From: Fragum whitleyi
Lineage: Eukaryota; Mollusca; Bivalvia; Cardiida; Cardiidae
Length of the DNA stretch: 64,000 nucleotides
Reading direction: 5' to 3'
Assembly (NCBI GenBank): GCA_948146395.1
Contig: OX411544.1
Coordinates: forward strand, 52,777,933 to 52,841,932
Positions 45,364 through 57,866 of the stretch are shown one piece after another; the stretch's first letter is position 1, and the number at the start of each line of letters is the position of its first letter. The notes under the pieces were generated by a model. The model did not search any database. It saw only the letters and a list, made by a program, of their open reading frames with translations, and was not told the DNA's origin. Both the position numbers and the translations under genes were made by a program.

Positions 45364-47898
45364 ACAAGAGGGCCGTTGGCCCTGGGTCGCTCACCTGAGA
45401 AAAAAGCTTCATTACCTAGGTATGTCCATGCAACCACAGAAAAAGAGTTTTTCACTTATTCAATCAGATAACATTTGAAATAATCCTCCCCCCTCTGCTC
45501 CTCCCCTGGTCATTATTTTTTTAAGCTTATTTCATAAAAGGTCTGTGATCAGCTAATCTATGCCAGATATACAGGCTGAGTCTGAGACTTTTAAAGTTTT
45601 CTTTAATGAGTTGATCAATCCATGTCAAATATAAAGGCTGTAGGGATTCAAAATTCTCAACAAAGCACTCCCCCCCCCTCAAGATGCTCTGCACCTGGTG
45701 AATCTACATTCATGATCTTAGCTCATTCAATTAATGTCCATATGCTTATCATCCATGCCAATATTGAAGTCTGTAGGGCTCCTGGTTCATTAAAGGATGA
45801 AGGTTAAAGTTACAAAATTTTCATAAAAGTACTACCCCCTCTCCCCTGGTGCTCTGCACTTGGTGGCATTAGAGTCTTGATTTTAGCTATATTAATTAAG
45901 GTCTATGAGCGGATCCTCCATGCCAATTTTCAAGTCTGTAGGGCTCTTGGTTCCGAAGAAGAAGAAGCTTAAAGATTACAAAATTTACCCAAAGTACTAC
46001 CCCCTCCCCCCTGGTACTCCGCACCTGGTTGCCCAAAAGATATGAGTTTAGCTATTTTAATTTAGGTCTATGAGCAGATCCTCTATGCCAATTTTCAACT
46101 CTGTCAGGCTCCTGGTTCAGAAGAAGAAGAAGGTTAAAGATTACAAAATTTTCACAAAAGAACTACCCTCTCCCCCCTGGTGCTCCGCACCTGGCAGCCC
46201 AACAGATATGATTTTAGCTATTTTTATTAAGGTCTATGAGCTGATCATCCATGCCAATGGTCAAGTCTGTTGGGTTCTTGGTTCCGAAGAAGAAGAAGCT
46301 TAAAGATTACAAAATTTACCCAAAGTACTACCCCCTCCCCCCTGGTGCTCCGCACCTGGTTGCCCAAAAGATTTGAGATTAGCTATTTTTATTAAGGTCT
46401 ATTAGCAGATCCTCCATGCCAATTTTCAAGTCTGTAGGGCTTGTGGTTCAGAAGAAGAAGAAGGTTAAAGATTACAAAATTTTCACAAAAGTACTACCCT
46501 CTCCCCCCTGGTGATCCGCACCTGATGAATCCACAGTTGTGATTTTCGCTATTTATATTAAGGTTCATATGCTGAGCATCCATGCCAATATTCAACTCTG
46601 TCAGGCTCCTGGTTCATTAAAGAATGAAGGTTAAAGATTACAAAATTTACCCAAAGTACTACCCCCTCCCCCCTGGTGCTCCGCACCTGGCAGCCCAACA
46701 GATATGATTTTAGCTATTTTTATTTAGGTCTATGAGCTGATCATCCATGCCAAGTTTCAAGTCTGTAGGGTTCTTGGTTCAGAAGAAGAAGAAGGTTAAA
46801 GTTACAAAATTTTCATAAAAGTACTACCCCCTCCCCCCTGGTGCTCCGCACCTGGTTGCCCAAAAGATATGAGTTTAGCTATTTATATTAAGGTCTATGA
46901 CCGGGTCCTACATGCCAATTTTCAAGTCTGTAGGGCTTCTGGTTCCAAAGAAGAAGAAGGTTAAAGATTACAAAATTTTCACAAAAGTACCACCCTCTCC
47001 CCCCTGGTGCTCCGCACCTGATGAATCTACAGTTATGATTTTAAGCTATTTATATTAACGTCCATATGCTGATCATCCATGCCAATATTCAACTCTGTCA
47101 GGCTCCTGCTTCAGAAGAAGAAGAAGGTTAAAGATAACAAAATTTTCACAAAAGTACTACCCTCTCCCCCCTGGTGCTCCGCACCTGGTGTATCTACAGT
47201 CATGATTTTAGCTATTTATATTAAGGTCCATATGCTGATCATCCATGCAAATATTCAAATCTGACAGGCTCCTGGTTCAGAAGAAGAATAAGGTTAAAGA
47301 TTACAAAATTTTCACAAAAGTACTACCCCCTCCCCCCTGGTGCTCCGCACCTGGCCGCCTAACAGATATGATTTTAGCTATTTTTATTAAGGTCTATGAG
47401 CTGATCATCCATGCCAATTTTCAAGTCTGTAGGGCTTCTGGTTCCAAAGAAGAAGAAGCTTAAAGATTACAAAATTTACCCAATTAACTACCCCCTCCCC
47501 CCTGGTGCTCCGCACCTGGTTGCCCAAAAGATATGATTTTAGCTATTTTAATTTAGGTCTATGAACTGATCATCCATGCCAAGTTTTAAGTCTGTAGGAC
47601 TACTGGTTGAGAAGAAGAAGAATTTTAAAGATTTTCTTAAAATTTCACCTTTTGTTGCCATAGCAACCAGAGTTTTTCATGGATTTCAATTCTTTTAGCT
47701 ATTTTTGAAGGGGACCACCTAAGCAACATTTCTGTAAAATTTGGTGTTAATTGGCCTAGTAGTTTAGGAGGAGATGTCGTTTAAAGAAATTGTTGACGGA
47801 CGCCGGACGACGGACGACGACCGACGACCGACGGACGGACGCCGGACGAAAGGTGATCACAATAGCTCACATGAGCACTTCGTGCTCAGGTGAGCTAA
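45364..47898 (+). mobile_element. Large Helentron/HINE-like element, ~166-bp core array
   Basis: Starts ACAAGAGGGCCGTTGGCCCT and GGTCGCTCACCTGAG; ends TGAGCACTTCGTGCTCAGG and TGAGCTAA. The 5' GCTCACCTGAG is inverted as CTCAGGTGAGC. The 3' hairpin TGAGCAC-TTC-GTGCTCA is 6 nt from CTAA. The core has at least 11 monomers marked by CTCCGCACCTGG at 46016, 46183, 46348, 46513, 46678, 46844, 47010, 47177, 47343 and 47508 (spacing 165-167). A GACGGACGACG microsatellite precedes the 3' end. Frames inside are repeat shadows. Confidence 0.7.
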
Positions 47899-47924
47899 AA
47901 ATTGTGAGTTTAGTTAGGCCGAAA

Positions 47925-48320
47925 CAGTGTAAGAAAAACTAGCGCAGAAACAACTGGTGCTATCTGTAAATTGATATTTTTTACAGTAAATAACGGCTGA
48001 AAAATCTTAATTTTTGAGAATGATGAATCATTCTCAAAAATTAAGAATTTTCAGCTGTTATTTAATAATCTAAAGATATTTGTATAAGGATACGATGGTC
48101 TCACATCAGTGATTTAACTGTAGTAGTAGTGTTGGCAACGTCGAATGTTTTCATTCAAAGTTTCGAGGGCTAACCCCATTTTACCAGATGTCATCCAGTT
48201 TTTCCAAGGTTTTCCCGTAATTTTTTAAAATAATCCGTCTATGTACATCCAAGGTTGATCAAGAGATTGGCTGAGTGGTTTTCCGAATGATGGGTTCCTA
48301 TGTTCTGCTGTTAGGCCTCC
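47925..48320 (+). repeat. Dispersed repeat R, uninterrupted copy
   Basis: Matches 8160-10140 without the two insertions found there. Contains the hairpin of TCTTAATTTTTGAGAATGA and its complement (48005-48052). Confidence 0.65.
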
Positions 48321-48329
48321 ATTAGAGTT

Positions 48330-48432
48330 TAATGGTATCAAGATGTCAAAGTTTTCACACAACAACCACTTCCACAACAAGGCTAAGGCTATAGCAAGAC
48401 CTAAGGTTATCTCTAAAGAAGAGCCGAGCTAA
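48330..48432 (+). mobile_element. H2 3' fragment
   Basis: CAAGATGTCAAAGTTTTCAC, GGCTATAGCAAGACCTAAGG and GAGCCGAGCTAAT match the 3' third of the H2 family and end in CTAA. Confidence 0.5.
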
Positions 48433-48436
48433 TATG

Positions 48437-48496
48437 GATGGCTCAGCACAAAACAGTTGTAACTCCCTTTATATTTATATTTGCGCTGAGCCCTCA
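48437..48496 (+). mobile_element. Palindromic ~75-bp foldback element, deleted centre
   Basis: GATGGCTCAGCACAAAACAG is intact on the left. The right arm is reduced to TTGCGCTGAGCCCTC. Confidence 0.55.
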
Positions 48497-49012
48497 ATAT
48501 CTACACTGAATATACGGGCAATTTATTCAAAATCTTCACAATGGGTAAGAAACATAACAGAAATATACAAAATATCAATGTAAACATAATACAATGTACA
48601 AAAATAATTTACAGAGACCATAGTAAGAAGAACATAACAATAAACATACTTGATATCCATTACATTCAGTATTCTTTAATTCAATATCATCTTTTTATAA
48701 TTTTACCATATTTAAGAACTTTTCCTTTATTAATACACTCAAATGGGATAAAACAGCCCTCATTTGATAATAAACTTTTTGAACTTCTTCCAAAGTGGAA
48801 AATTTCTAAGATTTTCATGTCCTAAAATGTCAACAATTAAACAAAGCAACTCTAAATGACGCAAGCAATACTTGTATATAATAACCAACGAAGTGTGCCC
48901 TTAAACCAGTAATGAGCAAGAAAAATCAACATGTGAACAGCTAGGTAATTTGAACACAGGCTAGCTACAAGTCATCGGCAGGCAAAAGAAAATATCATTC
49001 ATTGATGGCTAA

Positions 49013-49079
49013 GTGTGTAACAGTAGTAACTGCCTATTATTATATAGGCATTTACAACTTATTTACACTGAGCCATCAA
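49013..49079 (+). mobile_element. Palindromic ~75-bp foldback element
   Basis: TGATGGCTAAGTGTGTAACA is mirrored by TTACACTGAGCCATCA, with the centre ACTGCCTATTATTATATAGG. Confidence 0.65.
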
Positions 49080-49199
49080 TGTATGGCTACAAAAAAGCTG
49101 TAGATATGGCATTTTGGTGACCCATCAACAATGCATTAATAAAATCGGGGGATATTTATCATCATTCACCAGAAGCCCTTTCTACTAAAATTCTTACGA

Positions 49200-49430
49200 C
49201 AAAATTAATCGTGAATCAAATTCACAAATCGTACCTGGTGTTTTCATTGACTGTTAGATTCTGCCTAACAATATCTCATAGGAATCATCTTCTAAAGACG
49301 ATTCCAATGAGATTATGCATGGCAGAATCCCATATTTAGTTTCCACTGTAGAAGCAACTCTAATTTTTGACTTACGCAAAAAATGATCATAAGATGGATA
49401 GTAAAACGGGTCCCTGAACTCTATCCCCTC
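49200..49430 (-). repeat. Inverted copy of the 18680-18890 foldback repeat
   Basis: GGAATCATCTTCTAAAGACG and ATTCCAATGAGATTATGCAT form the hairpin. The flanks match 18680-18890 in reverse complement. Confidence 0.6.
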
Positions 49431-49693
49431 CAATAATCTTCAACCATCTTTAACCATAAATGTAATTGCTTGCTTGCCTCAAACATAAGAAATTCAAAAA
49501 TACTATTTCTTTATTGCGAAAAAAACACATAATTGGGGGTAGAATAATTTCTTTTACGGAATTTTTCTTTCTCTCGATATTATCGTGGCTTATAAAATAC
49601 CATACTTTTAGTTTCTTTAAAAACTGAAAACAGAATTAACATCTTGATTCTTATAGAGTTCTTGCCTGTCAAAAAGTAAATCAATTAAGTAAA

Positions 49694-52600
49694 ACAAGAG
49701 GACCAAGATGGTCCTAGATCGCTCACCTAAGTCTCTATGACCCCTGGGACATCACATTAATTAGATAGGCAGATGTCAAAAAGAAGATAATTACCTAAGA
49801 TCAATACCATGGAACGTTTTCAGCGAAGAGCAAGACAGATATGCCTTTTTGCTCTTTGATTCTATATAAAAAGGGATGCACCTGGCTGGACCCCAAAAGT
49901 GACCCCAGGGTCTTGATATGAACAAACTTGGTAGAGGTCCACTAGATGATGCTACATTCTAGTTATTTTCACCAATCATGCTCAAATGAGCTGAAAGGGA
50001 TGCGCCCGGGTGGAGCCCAAATATGACCCAAGGGTCTTGATATGAACAAACTTGGTAGGGGCCCAGAAGATGATGCTACATACCAAAAATGAAAGCAGTG
50101 TGCCCTCGATTAAAAAAAATTTTAAAAGATTTTCGCTCTTTGATTCTATGTAAAAAGCGTGGAGCCCAAATATTGTTGATATGAACAAACTTGAAAGAGG
50201 TCCACTAGATTATGCTACATACCAAATATGAAAGCTGTCTGCCTTCTTGTTTCATAGAAGAAATTTTTTGAAGATTTTCATTTTTTCACCCTTCGTGCTC
50301 ATAAGAGATAAAGGGATGCACCCTTGCAAAGCCCAAATATGACCAAAGGGTCATGATATGAACAAACTTGGTAGAGGTCCACTAGGTGATGCTACACACC
50401 AAATATTAAAGCTGTCTGCCATCCCGTAACAGAGAAGAAGATTTTTAAAGATTTTCTCTCTTTGATTCTATGTAAAAAGGGTTGGGCCGGGGCAAAGCCC
50501 AAACATGACCCCAGGGTCTTGATATGAACAAACTTGGTAGAGGTCCACTAGATGATTCTACATACCAAATATGAAAGCTATCTGCCTTCTGGTTTCAGAG
50601 AAGAAGATTTTTGAAGATTTTCAATTTTTTACACTTTGTGCTCATAGATAAAGGGATGCACCCGTGCAAAGCCCAAATATGACCCAAGGGTCTTGTTATG
50701 AACAAACTTGGTAGAGGTCCACTAGGTGATGCTACACACCAAATATTTAAGCTGTCTGCAATCTGGTTACAGAGAAGAAGTTTTAAAGTTTTTTCGCTCT
50801 TTGATTCTTAGATAAAGGGATGCACCCGTGCAAAGCCCAAATATGACCCAAGGGTCTTGTTATGAACAAACTTGGTAGGGGCCCAGAAGATGATGCTACA
50901 TACCAAAAATGAAAGCAGTGTGCCCTCGATTAAAAAAAATTTTAAAAGATTTTCGCTCTTTGATTCTATGTAAAAAGCGTGGAGCCCAAATATTGTTGAT
51001 ATGAACAAACTTGAAAGAGGTCCACTAGATTATGCTACATACCAAATATGAAAGCTGTCTGCCTTCTTGTTTCATAGAAGAAATTTTTTGAAGATTTTCA
51101 TTTTTTCACCCTTCGTGCTCATAAGAGATAAAGGGATGCACCCTTGCAAAGCCCAAATATGACCAAAGGGTCATGATATGAACAAACTTGGTAGAGGTCC
51201 ACTAGGTGATGCTACACACCAAATATTAAAGCTGTCTGCAATCCCGTTACAGAGAAGAAGATTTTTAAAGATTTTCTCTCTTTGATTCTATGTAAAAAGG
51301 GTTGGGCCGGGGCAAAGCCCAAACATGACCCCAGGGTCTTGATATGAACAAACTTGGTAGAGGTCCACTAGATGATTCTACATACCAAATATGAAAGCTA
51401 TCTGCCTTCTGGTTTCAGAGAAGAAGATTTTTGAAGATTTTCAATTTTTTACACTTTGTGCTCATAGATAAAGGAATGCACCCGTGCAAAGCCCAAATAT
51501 GACCCAAGGGTCTTGTTATGAACAAACTTGGTAGAGGTCCACTAGGTGATGCTACACACCAAATATTTAAGCTGTCTGCAATCTGGTTACAGAGAAGAAG
51601 TTTTAAATTTTTTTCGCTCTTTGATTCTTAGATAAAGGGATGCACCCGTGCAAAGCCCAAATATGACCCAAGGGTCTTGTTATGAACAAACTTGGTAGGG
51701 GCCCAGAAGATGATGCTACATACCAAAAATGAAAGCAGTGTGCCCTCGATTAAAAAAAATTTTAAAAGATTTTCGCTCTTTGATTCTATGTAAAAAGCGT
51801 GGAGCCCAAATATTGTTGATATGAACAAACTTGAAAGAGGTCCACTAGATTATGCTACATACCAAATATGAAAGCTGTCTGCCTTCTTGTTTCATAGAAG
51901 AAATTTTTTGAAGATTTTCATTTTTTCACCCTTCGTGCTCATAAGAGATAAAGGGATGCACCCTTGCAAAGCCCAAATATGACCAAAGGGTCATGATATG
52001 AACAAACTTGGTAGAGGTCCACTAGGTGATGCTACACACCAAATATTAAAGCTGTCTGCCATCCCGTTACAGAGAAGAAGATTTTTAAAGATTTTCTCTC
52101 TTTGATTCTATGTAAAAAGGGTTGGGCCGGGGCAAAGCCCAAACATGACCCCAGGGTCTTGATATGAACAAACTTGGTAGAGGTCCACTAGATGATTCTA
52201 CATACCAAATATGAAAGCTATCTGCCTTCTGGTTTCAGAGAAGAAGATTTTTGAAGATTTTCAATTTTTTACACTTTGTGCTCATAGATAAAGGGATGCA
52301 CCCGTGCAAAGCCCAAATATGACCCAAGGGTCTTGTTATGAACAAACTTGGTAGAGGTCCACTAGGTGATGCTACACACCAAATATTTAAGCTGTCTGCA
52401 ATCTGGTTACAGAGAAGAAGTTTTAAAGTTTTTTCGCTCTTTGATTCTTAGATAAAGGGATGCACCCGTGCAAAGCCCAAATATGACCCAAGGGTCTTGT
52501 TATGAACAAACTTGGTAGAGGTCCACTAGGTGATGCTACACACCAAATATTTAAGCTGTCTGCAATCTGGTTACAGAGAAGAAGTTTTAAAGTTTTTTCG

Positions 52601-53016
52601 CTCTTTGATTCCATCTAAAAAGGGTTGGGCCCGGGCAAAGCCCAAATATGACCCCAGGGGTCTTGATATGAACAAATTTGGTAAAGGTCCACTAGATGAT
52701 GCTACAAATTTGAAAGCTGTCTGCCTTCTGGTTTCAGAGAAGAAGATTTTTAAAGATTTTCATATTTTTACCCTTTTTGTTAAGGGTAAAGGGAAAGTTA
52801 AGGGTGGATTTCATTTATTTGAACAACTTTGGTAGAGCTTGACCCAAGGAACATCCCTGCCAAGTTTCATCAAGATTGGTCCACTGGTTTTGGAGGAGAA
52901 GATGTTTAAAGAAATTGTGGATGACAAACGATGCACGACGGACGACTGACGACAGACGACGGACATTCTACCATCCCAATAGCTCACCTTGAGCACTTTG
53001 AGCTCAGGTGAGCTAA
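49694..53016 (+). mobile_element. Large Helentron/HINE-like element with 820-bp higher-order array
   Basis: Starts ACAAGAGGACCAAGATGGTC and ATCGCTCACCTAAG; ends GAGCACTTTGAGCTCAGG and TGAGCTAA, as in 45364-47898. The core is built of ~164-bp monomers containing GAACAAACTTGGTAGAGGTC and CAGAGAAGAAG. Five monomers form a higher-order unit: the junction GATTCTTAGATAAAGGGATG recurs at exactly 820-bp spacing (50811, 51631, 52451 for its GATAAAGGGA part). The 820-bp units differ at only a few positions. GACGGACGACTGACG sequence precedes the 3' end. Confidence 0.75.
49988..52850 (+). repeat. Higher-order tandem array, 820-bp unit of five monomers
   Basis: Units at about 49988-50810, 50811-51630 and 51631-52450, plus a partial unit. 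Between the two complete 820-bp units I see only scattered single-base differences (for example TTTAAAGTTTT against TTTAAATTTTT near 50785/51605), while monomers within a unit differ strongly. This is the signature of recent unit-scale amplification. Confidence 0.85.
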
Positions 53017-53488
53017 AAATGGAAAAGGGTCAAAAAGAAATGAATAAGAAGTTCTATTGCAGTTTAGTTCAAGATGTAGTTACTAGGTTTTTCTATTACA
53101 AGAGAGATTAATACCAAATGAGACAGAATGAAGGATTTTGTTAATTTGTAAAAGAAATTGCATTGTCTTATAGCAAACAACTAAGGTAATACAAACTTTA
53201 CTAATTCATGTATAAAACATAGTAAAATCATCAACACATTCATGGACGTAATTAGGATTTTGAAATTATTACGCAGTCAGAAGGTGACCACCAAAGAATA
53301 TATAGGATTAAGACGAAATGTGGACTATGACAAAAGATGAATGCCATCCACTTTCCTCACCTAACTTTGTAATGGTAGTTACATCCTTGATATTAAATAT
53401 AAAAATGTGTTTATCAATTTTTCTTTAACTTTACTGACCAAAAGCAAAGAGCATTCAATCATAGACACTTGCTAATCCTTTTCATTAA

Positions 53489-53725
53489 GCCTTGTCATGC
53501 TAAACCTGGAATATTCCCTCTGTGGCAGGAGGTAAAGACAAAGATCAGTCTGCACACATGTGCAGTCTGATCTTAGTCAACACCACCTGATTATCCTTTT
53601 TAAACCAGATTAGCTTTAAATAGATAGCTTTGAATTATTTTTTGATTCACAATAAGTGCATTCAGAGCTTACAGTAATTTGAATCAAATGCAATTTTGCA
53701 AAGCAAAAAATTACAATAGCAAGGG
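53489..53725 (+). mobile_element. TTAA-type MITE, family B
   Basis: TTAA|GCCTTGTCATGCTAAAC at the left and CAATAGCAAGGG|TTAA at the right. The internal palindrome is CAGTCTGCACACATGTGCAG. Confidence 0.6.
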
Positions 53726-54302
53726 TTAAAATTGATAATTTATATTTTGTAACAGTAATTTGTAAGTTGAAGCCTAACCAGGCACTATTTCTTTGTTACC
53801 ATGACTAAATTAAGTTGTAGGCATGAGGTATTAGTAGTAAACAATCACATCATCATTTGAAGACCAAAACCTTGTAACTCCAGCTTTATTTTGAGTTGAA
53901 GTTACAAGATTTCAATCAACTAAAGATGATAAAATACTAATTAGGTCAACAAAACAGAACTAATGAGGTACTGTTATTGACACAGGCAAAATCAACAAAG
54001 TGAACAAAAAATCATAAAAATCGACATTTCTTACAGATAGTAACATTGTGAAATTGACACTCATCTCAATCAAAACCATTCTTAATCGCTCACTCAGCGC
54101 TCCAATCATTCATTCCAAACACTCACTCAAACCATTCAAAAATACTCAAACCCATTGATAAATATAGAATCCAAAACGTCATTCAAAATAAATTTTGATA
54201 GAGAAAAATAATGATTTCACTGACATTATTCAAATTGTAAGCGTCTTTTAGGTTCTTGAAATAATATGAAGCTATTTAAAGAACTTGTCTGCATATTTTA
54301 TT

Positions 54303-54374
54303 AAAGGGAGGTAATCAATATCGCTAATTTTGTTCATCCTGAACAAAATTTGCAATATTGGATTACCTCCCATT
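54303..54374. repeat. Hairpin with GGGAGGTAATC arms
   Basis: AAAGGGAGGTAATCAATATC and AATTTTGTTCA are mirrored by TGAACAAAATTTGCAATATT and GGATTACCTCCCATT. The foldback is about 70 bp. Confidence 0.7.
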
Positions 54375-54636
54375 AAATTCACTCAAAACTCGCTCGCCAC
54401 ACTCATTCAATTTCATTCCTAAATCATTCCAAAAGCATTCACCTTGTCAATTTTACGATGTTGTTAACTGTACTACATATCTATAACAAAGCAAAATGAC
54501 CATTTACACAAACTGTCATTAATTTTCAAATACATGTATGTATCATAATCTGAGATAAATACTATTTTTATCATAAATTGATAAAGTAAACTTCTAGTCC
54601 CTAGATTATAAAACTTTTCTCATTCTTTAAATGAAA

Positions 54637-54935
54637 CAAGAGATGTTTGTAAAGCATTTATGCCCTTCATAAGAGCAGGTCAATGGACTATTCTTTGTCA
54701 ATCAACAAAGGGAAATAATTCAAAAAAATTTGAGCAGAGATATGGTTCTTGTGCACTGCACCTCCCGTTAATGAGATCTATCCACCTGTGAAGGTTCCTG
54801 GTAAGAGCTTGCATACTTTTTTAGATATGCTCCGGACAGAAAAGAAAGTCTGTGGACGGACTGACTGACAGACTGTCTGACTGACAAGTGCAAAGCAATA
54901 TACCCCCAATATACCCCCTAAACAAAAAATATAAT
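54637..54935 (+). mobile_element. Helentron/HINE-like fragment
   Basis: Starts ACAAGAGATGTTTGTAAAGC, carries GGTTCCTGGTAAGAGC and a GACTGACAGACTGTC stretch, and ends in GCAAAGCAATATACCCCC. A related 3' piece is at 22225-22345. No terminal hairpin. Confidence 0.5.
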
Positions 54936-54999
54936 ATATTCATAACAACTTATTAATGTTATCTTTTACGGTCTCTATATGTTAATTACAGTGTTACTA

Positions 55000-55700
55000 T
55001 AGAGTTAAAGCTTTAATCTCAAGATGATAGGTCAGAAAATTTGCACCTGGGCATGACAAAAAATCTATAATCTAGGGGCCCTGATATTCAGTTATAATGC
55101 TCTAGAGACAAAGATCTGGGTTTGGGCCTGTGAGTATGATACTTTTCTAGCTCTTAACTCAAAATGTTCTCAAATTTCATCTTGATATTAAAGCTGCAAT
55201 TCTGTTGTTATATTAATATAGATGTATGAACTTCAAAGATAATATTAATTAGTTATTATAAAAAAACAACTTATATTTCTTTTTTTATACATTTATCAAA
55301 ATTTTAAATTTCAGATAATTCTCAGTTTAGAATGAGACAAATTTCATAATCTTTGACCCTGATCATTTTCACTCCTAATTGCACATCCTTTCATAGGATT
55401 AAGTATACAAACACTATTTGATATATAATCAATCATAATTGATCAGATGTAACATTTATTGATATCCAAACAAATTTTCATAAAAGTCAATCTCGTGTCA
55501 AAAAATCTTAACTATACTCTTAACCATATCTAAATCTAATATACTGATCCACTCAGTTTGAATTACCATCCACTCAAGAGCAACATATTTAATATCATGG
55601 AATGTATTCAGATAATACATGTTAAACCTATTCTATATGTCAGAAACTTATCTAGGAATAATGAAATCAATTCATCTTCAGAGTCATTTATAATACCATT
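55000..55700. other. Stretch without recognisable feature
   Basis: AT-rich. No exon, RNA gene or repeat boundary that I can support. Confidence 0.35.
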
Positions 55701-55719
55701 CCAGTAGTTGGGCAACACA

Positions 55720-56045
55720 GTTGCAATGCCTACTGCATTGCAACTGAGTTAAGCAACCACTAAGGGGACCACTAAAAAGTGGTTGCTTATGGAAATGGTC
55801 GCTAAATACAATATTTCAGGATAGATAAATAAGGTCATTTAGATATCGTATGTAGTTTGTCGCATAATTCATACTAAACCCTATGATGTTGGAACCCATA
55901 AGAATCGTCTCATTGAGAGGATTTTATTGGATTCCAACATCATAAGATCAATGATAACCAATTTTTCATTGAAGAATGTGCGCATTTTCAGAGATTTTAC
56001 TTAATAAAAATGGTCACTTAATAAAAGTGGTCGCTTGAGCAATTT
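55720..56045. repeat. Cluster of foldback repeats
   Basis: Three hairpins: CAGTTGCAATG/CATTGCAACTG (55720), AAGCAACCACT/AGTGGTTGCTT (55752) and ATGATGTTGGAACCCATAAG / GGATTCCAACATCAT around GAATCGTCTCATTGAGAGG (55880-55952). GGTCGCTTGAGCAATTTTGA recurs in diverged form at about 19835. Confidence 0.5.
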
Positions 56046-57482
56046 TGACTTATGAACAATGTATTGAAATTGGCCCTTTAGACAACATTGCCCTTATCTC
56101 CAATATAGAATATGCTATCTGACACTCAAAACCTTCAATATCTAAGAAAGACATTTAATCACTGGGCCCTGTCTAAATTGTGAAGAAAGTGAAGTGATCA
56201 AAAGGGCTCAAAGATATATCATTGTAACTAGGGTTTTGAGGAAATAGACTTGTAAATTAGTAACAAATGCAATCTTTTATCTGGTGTTAACTTTAAAAAC
56301 TAATAAATTGGACTCTAGTTGCAAACCTTACTTGACCATTGAATTTTTGATTGAGATTGAGAAACTTATGGTTGCAAGTATAACTTACTTGTTCAGCTTC
56401 AATTTTTTTTAGACATTTAAAGCTTTTAACTGACATCATATCAATAAGCACCTCGTAGTTGAAAGTTATTCTAGCCCAAAAAGTTTTTTTTTTCAGTAGC
56501 ATTTAAAACTCCAAATGTTTGTGAAAAGATTTCTTTACCATAAACATTTATTCATTTCTACTTATTTGATTGTGTGTTTGTTTTTGTCCAATTTTCACAC
56601 AAAGATAACCCATTGACATATCTTTGAAACCCTGGAATAATTGTGACAAGGACAAAACAGCCAATTTGCTTCTATAAGCCAAACTCTTTGGCAAGAGCTG
56701 TAGCAGCAGTGAATGTAAAAAAAAAGTTTTAGTAAAAAATTATTTCAGACCAATTATACATGTAAAGACTGTCCATGCTTGTGTAAGGAAACATTAAATA
56801 AGGCAAACAAATAGAATTCTCCACATTGAGAATGAGGTTCACGAACATTAGAAATTGACCCTGTAAAATCAGAATTTATCACATTTCTAATATACACAAT
56901 TAAACCTAAATTTTCTCATAACCTAAACAATATCTCTCAAATAATGTATATAATATTTTACAAAACTACACATTTTCCTTAAAATAAGCCAAAACCTCTT
57001 CAAACATTCTTGTACCCCGATATCAGAGCTGGTTTTGCAAGACAGTCCCTTCATGTATAAAAGGTCTTACTTTCTTAAAGAAGAGCAAACAAGCACCTAT
57101 TTTTTGGCTGAAGCAAAGTGAAAATCACAGGAAAAAGTGTACACAGTACCACATTTGAATAGATAAACCTTTATAAAAGTCTACCATGGTAACAATCTGT
57201 TTGTAATCTTTGTATTAAAAGACACATAATGAGTTTCTTCTAACATTACCAAGAGCGGTCCAAAACATAAGCTCAGAGCCTGTATTTTGTCCCATTTTTT
57301 GAAGCAAATTGTGTATCAAATTCACGTCTTTTTGCATATAATGATTTAAATAATTAGTTGGAGGGAAATCATCTTGAATTAGTATTTCAGTTGATTTTCC
57401 TCCAAGCTCTTACTAAATTGATTGTTTACAGGGAATTAGTCTCAAATTAGAGAAGAAAGACTGACTCCCAAAATCCATATAC

Positions 57483-57604
57483 AGCCTTGCATTCAGGATG
57501 ACTAAAACGCGCAAACAGTTTGCAAATTATACATCACTTTGCATGCAAAGCTATGTATAATTTGCAAGTAGTTTGCCCATTTTATCAACCTGAATACAGG
57601 GCAG
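57483..57604. mobile_element. GCGTTCAGGATGAC palindromic MITE, 3' of Pellino
   Basis: GCCTTGCATTCAGGATGACT is mirrored by TTATCAACCTGAATACAGGG. The centre is TTTGCATGCAAAG. It lies 136 bp past the Pellino stop codon, possibly within or just after the 3' UTR. Confidence 0.65.
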
Positions 57605-57648
57605 CTTCCTCATGGTAAAAAGGAGAGAGCTACTATCGAGAAGAGCCC

Positions 57649-57654
57649 TTTATT
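57649..57654 (-). terminator. Possible polyadenylation signal of Pellino
   Basis: AATAAA on the minus strand, 86 nt after the stop codon at 57740. A longer 3' UTR with a later signal is possible. Confidence 0.4.
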
Positions 57655-57739
57655 ACAGAAAATACGGTAGACACATTTGTGAAGGTTCACCACTCCATCT
57701 TCATGATGTACATGGAAAGCTTGTTTCTGTGTACGTTTA

Positions 57740-57866
57740 TCAGTCTGTATAGTCTTGGAAAATAAGTTTAACGATACACGGGTCCTCGTCTAAAGGCGTG
57801 GCACAAAATGGACAAATGGCGTGAAAACCTTGACAACCATGGGGGACTGCAACCTGAGACCAGTAT
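57740..57866 (-). CDS. PELI: Pellino last coding exon
   Basis: Acceptor TTCTTACAG|ATACTGG. The first base completes the Lys codon split by the phase-2 intron. It encodes YWSQVAVPHGCQGFHAICPF then CATPLDEDPCIVKLIFQDYT and D, with stop TGA at 57742-57740. CPFC is the last Zn-binding pair; the ending LIFQ.. is characteristic of the family. Confidence 0.92.

Noticed and set aside
45217..47463. Repeated plus-strand frames with PWCSAPG motif
   Set aside because: They are translations of the 166-bp monomers of the Helentron-like element.
49982..51828. Tandem family of identical 66-68-codon minus-strand genes (MFISTIFGLHAFYIESKSEN)
   Set aside because: The frames recur at 820 bp because the DNA unit does; there are no splice sites or promoter, and they lie in the core of a mobile element.
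57020..57300. Additional Pellino coding exon or alternative 3' end
   Set aside because: The reading frame already ends at 57740 with the family-typical LIFQ.. terminus, and no homologous sequence follows.
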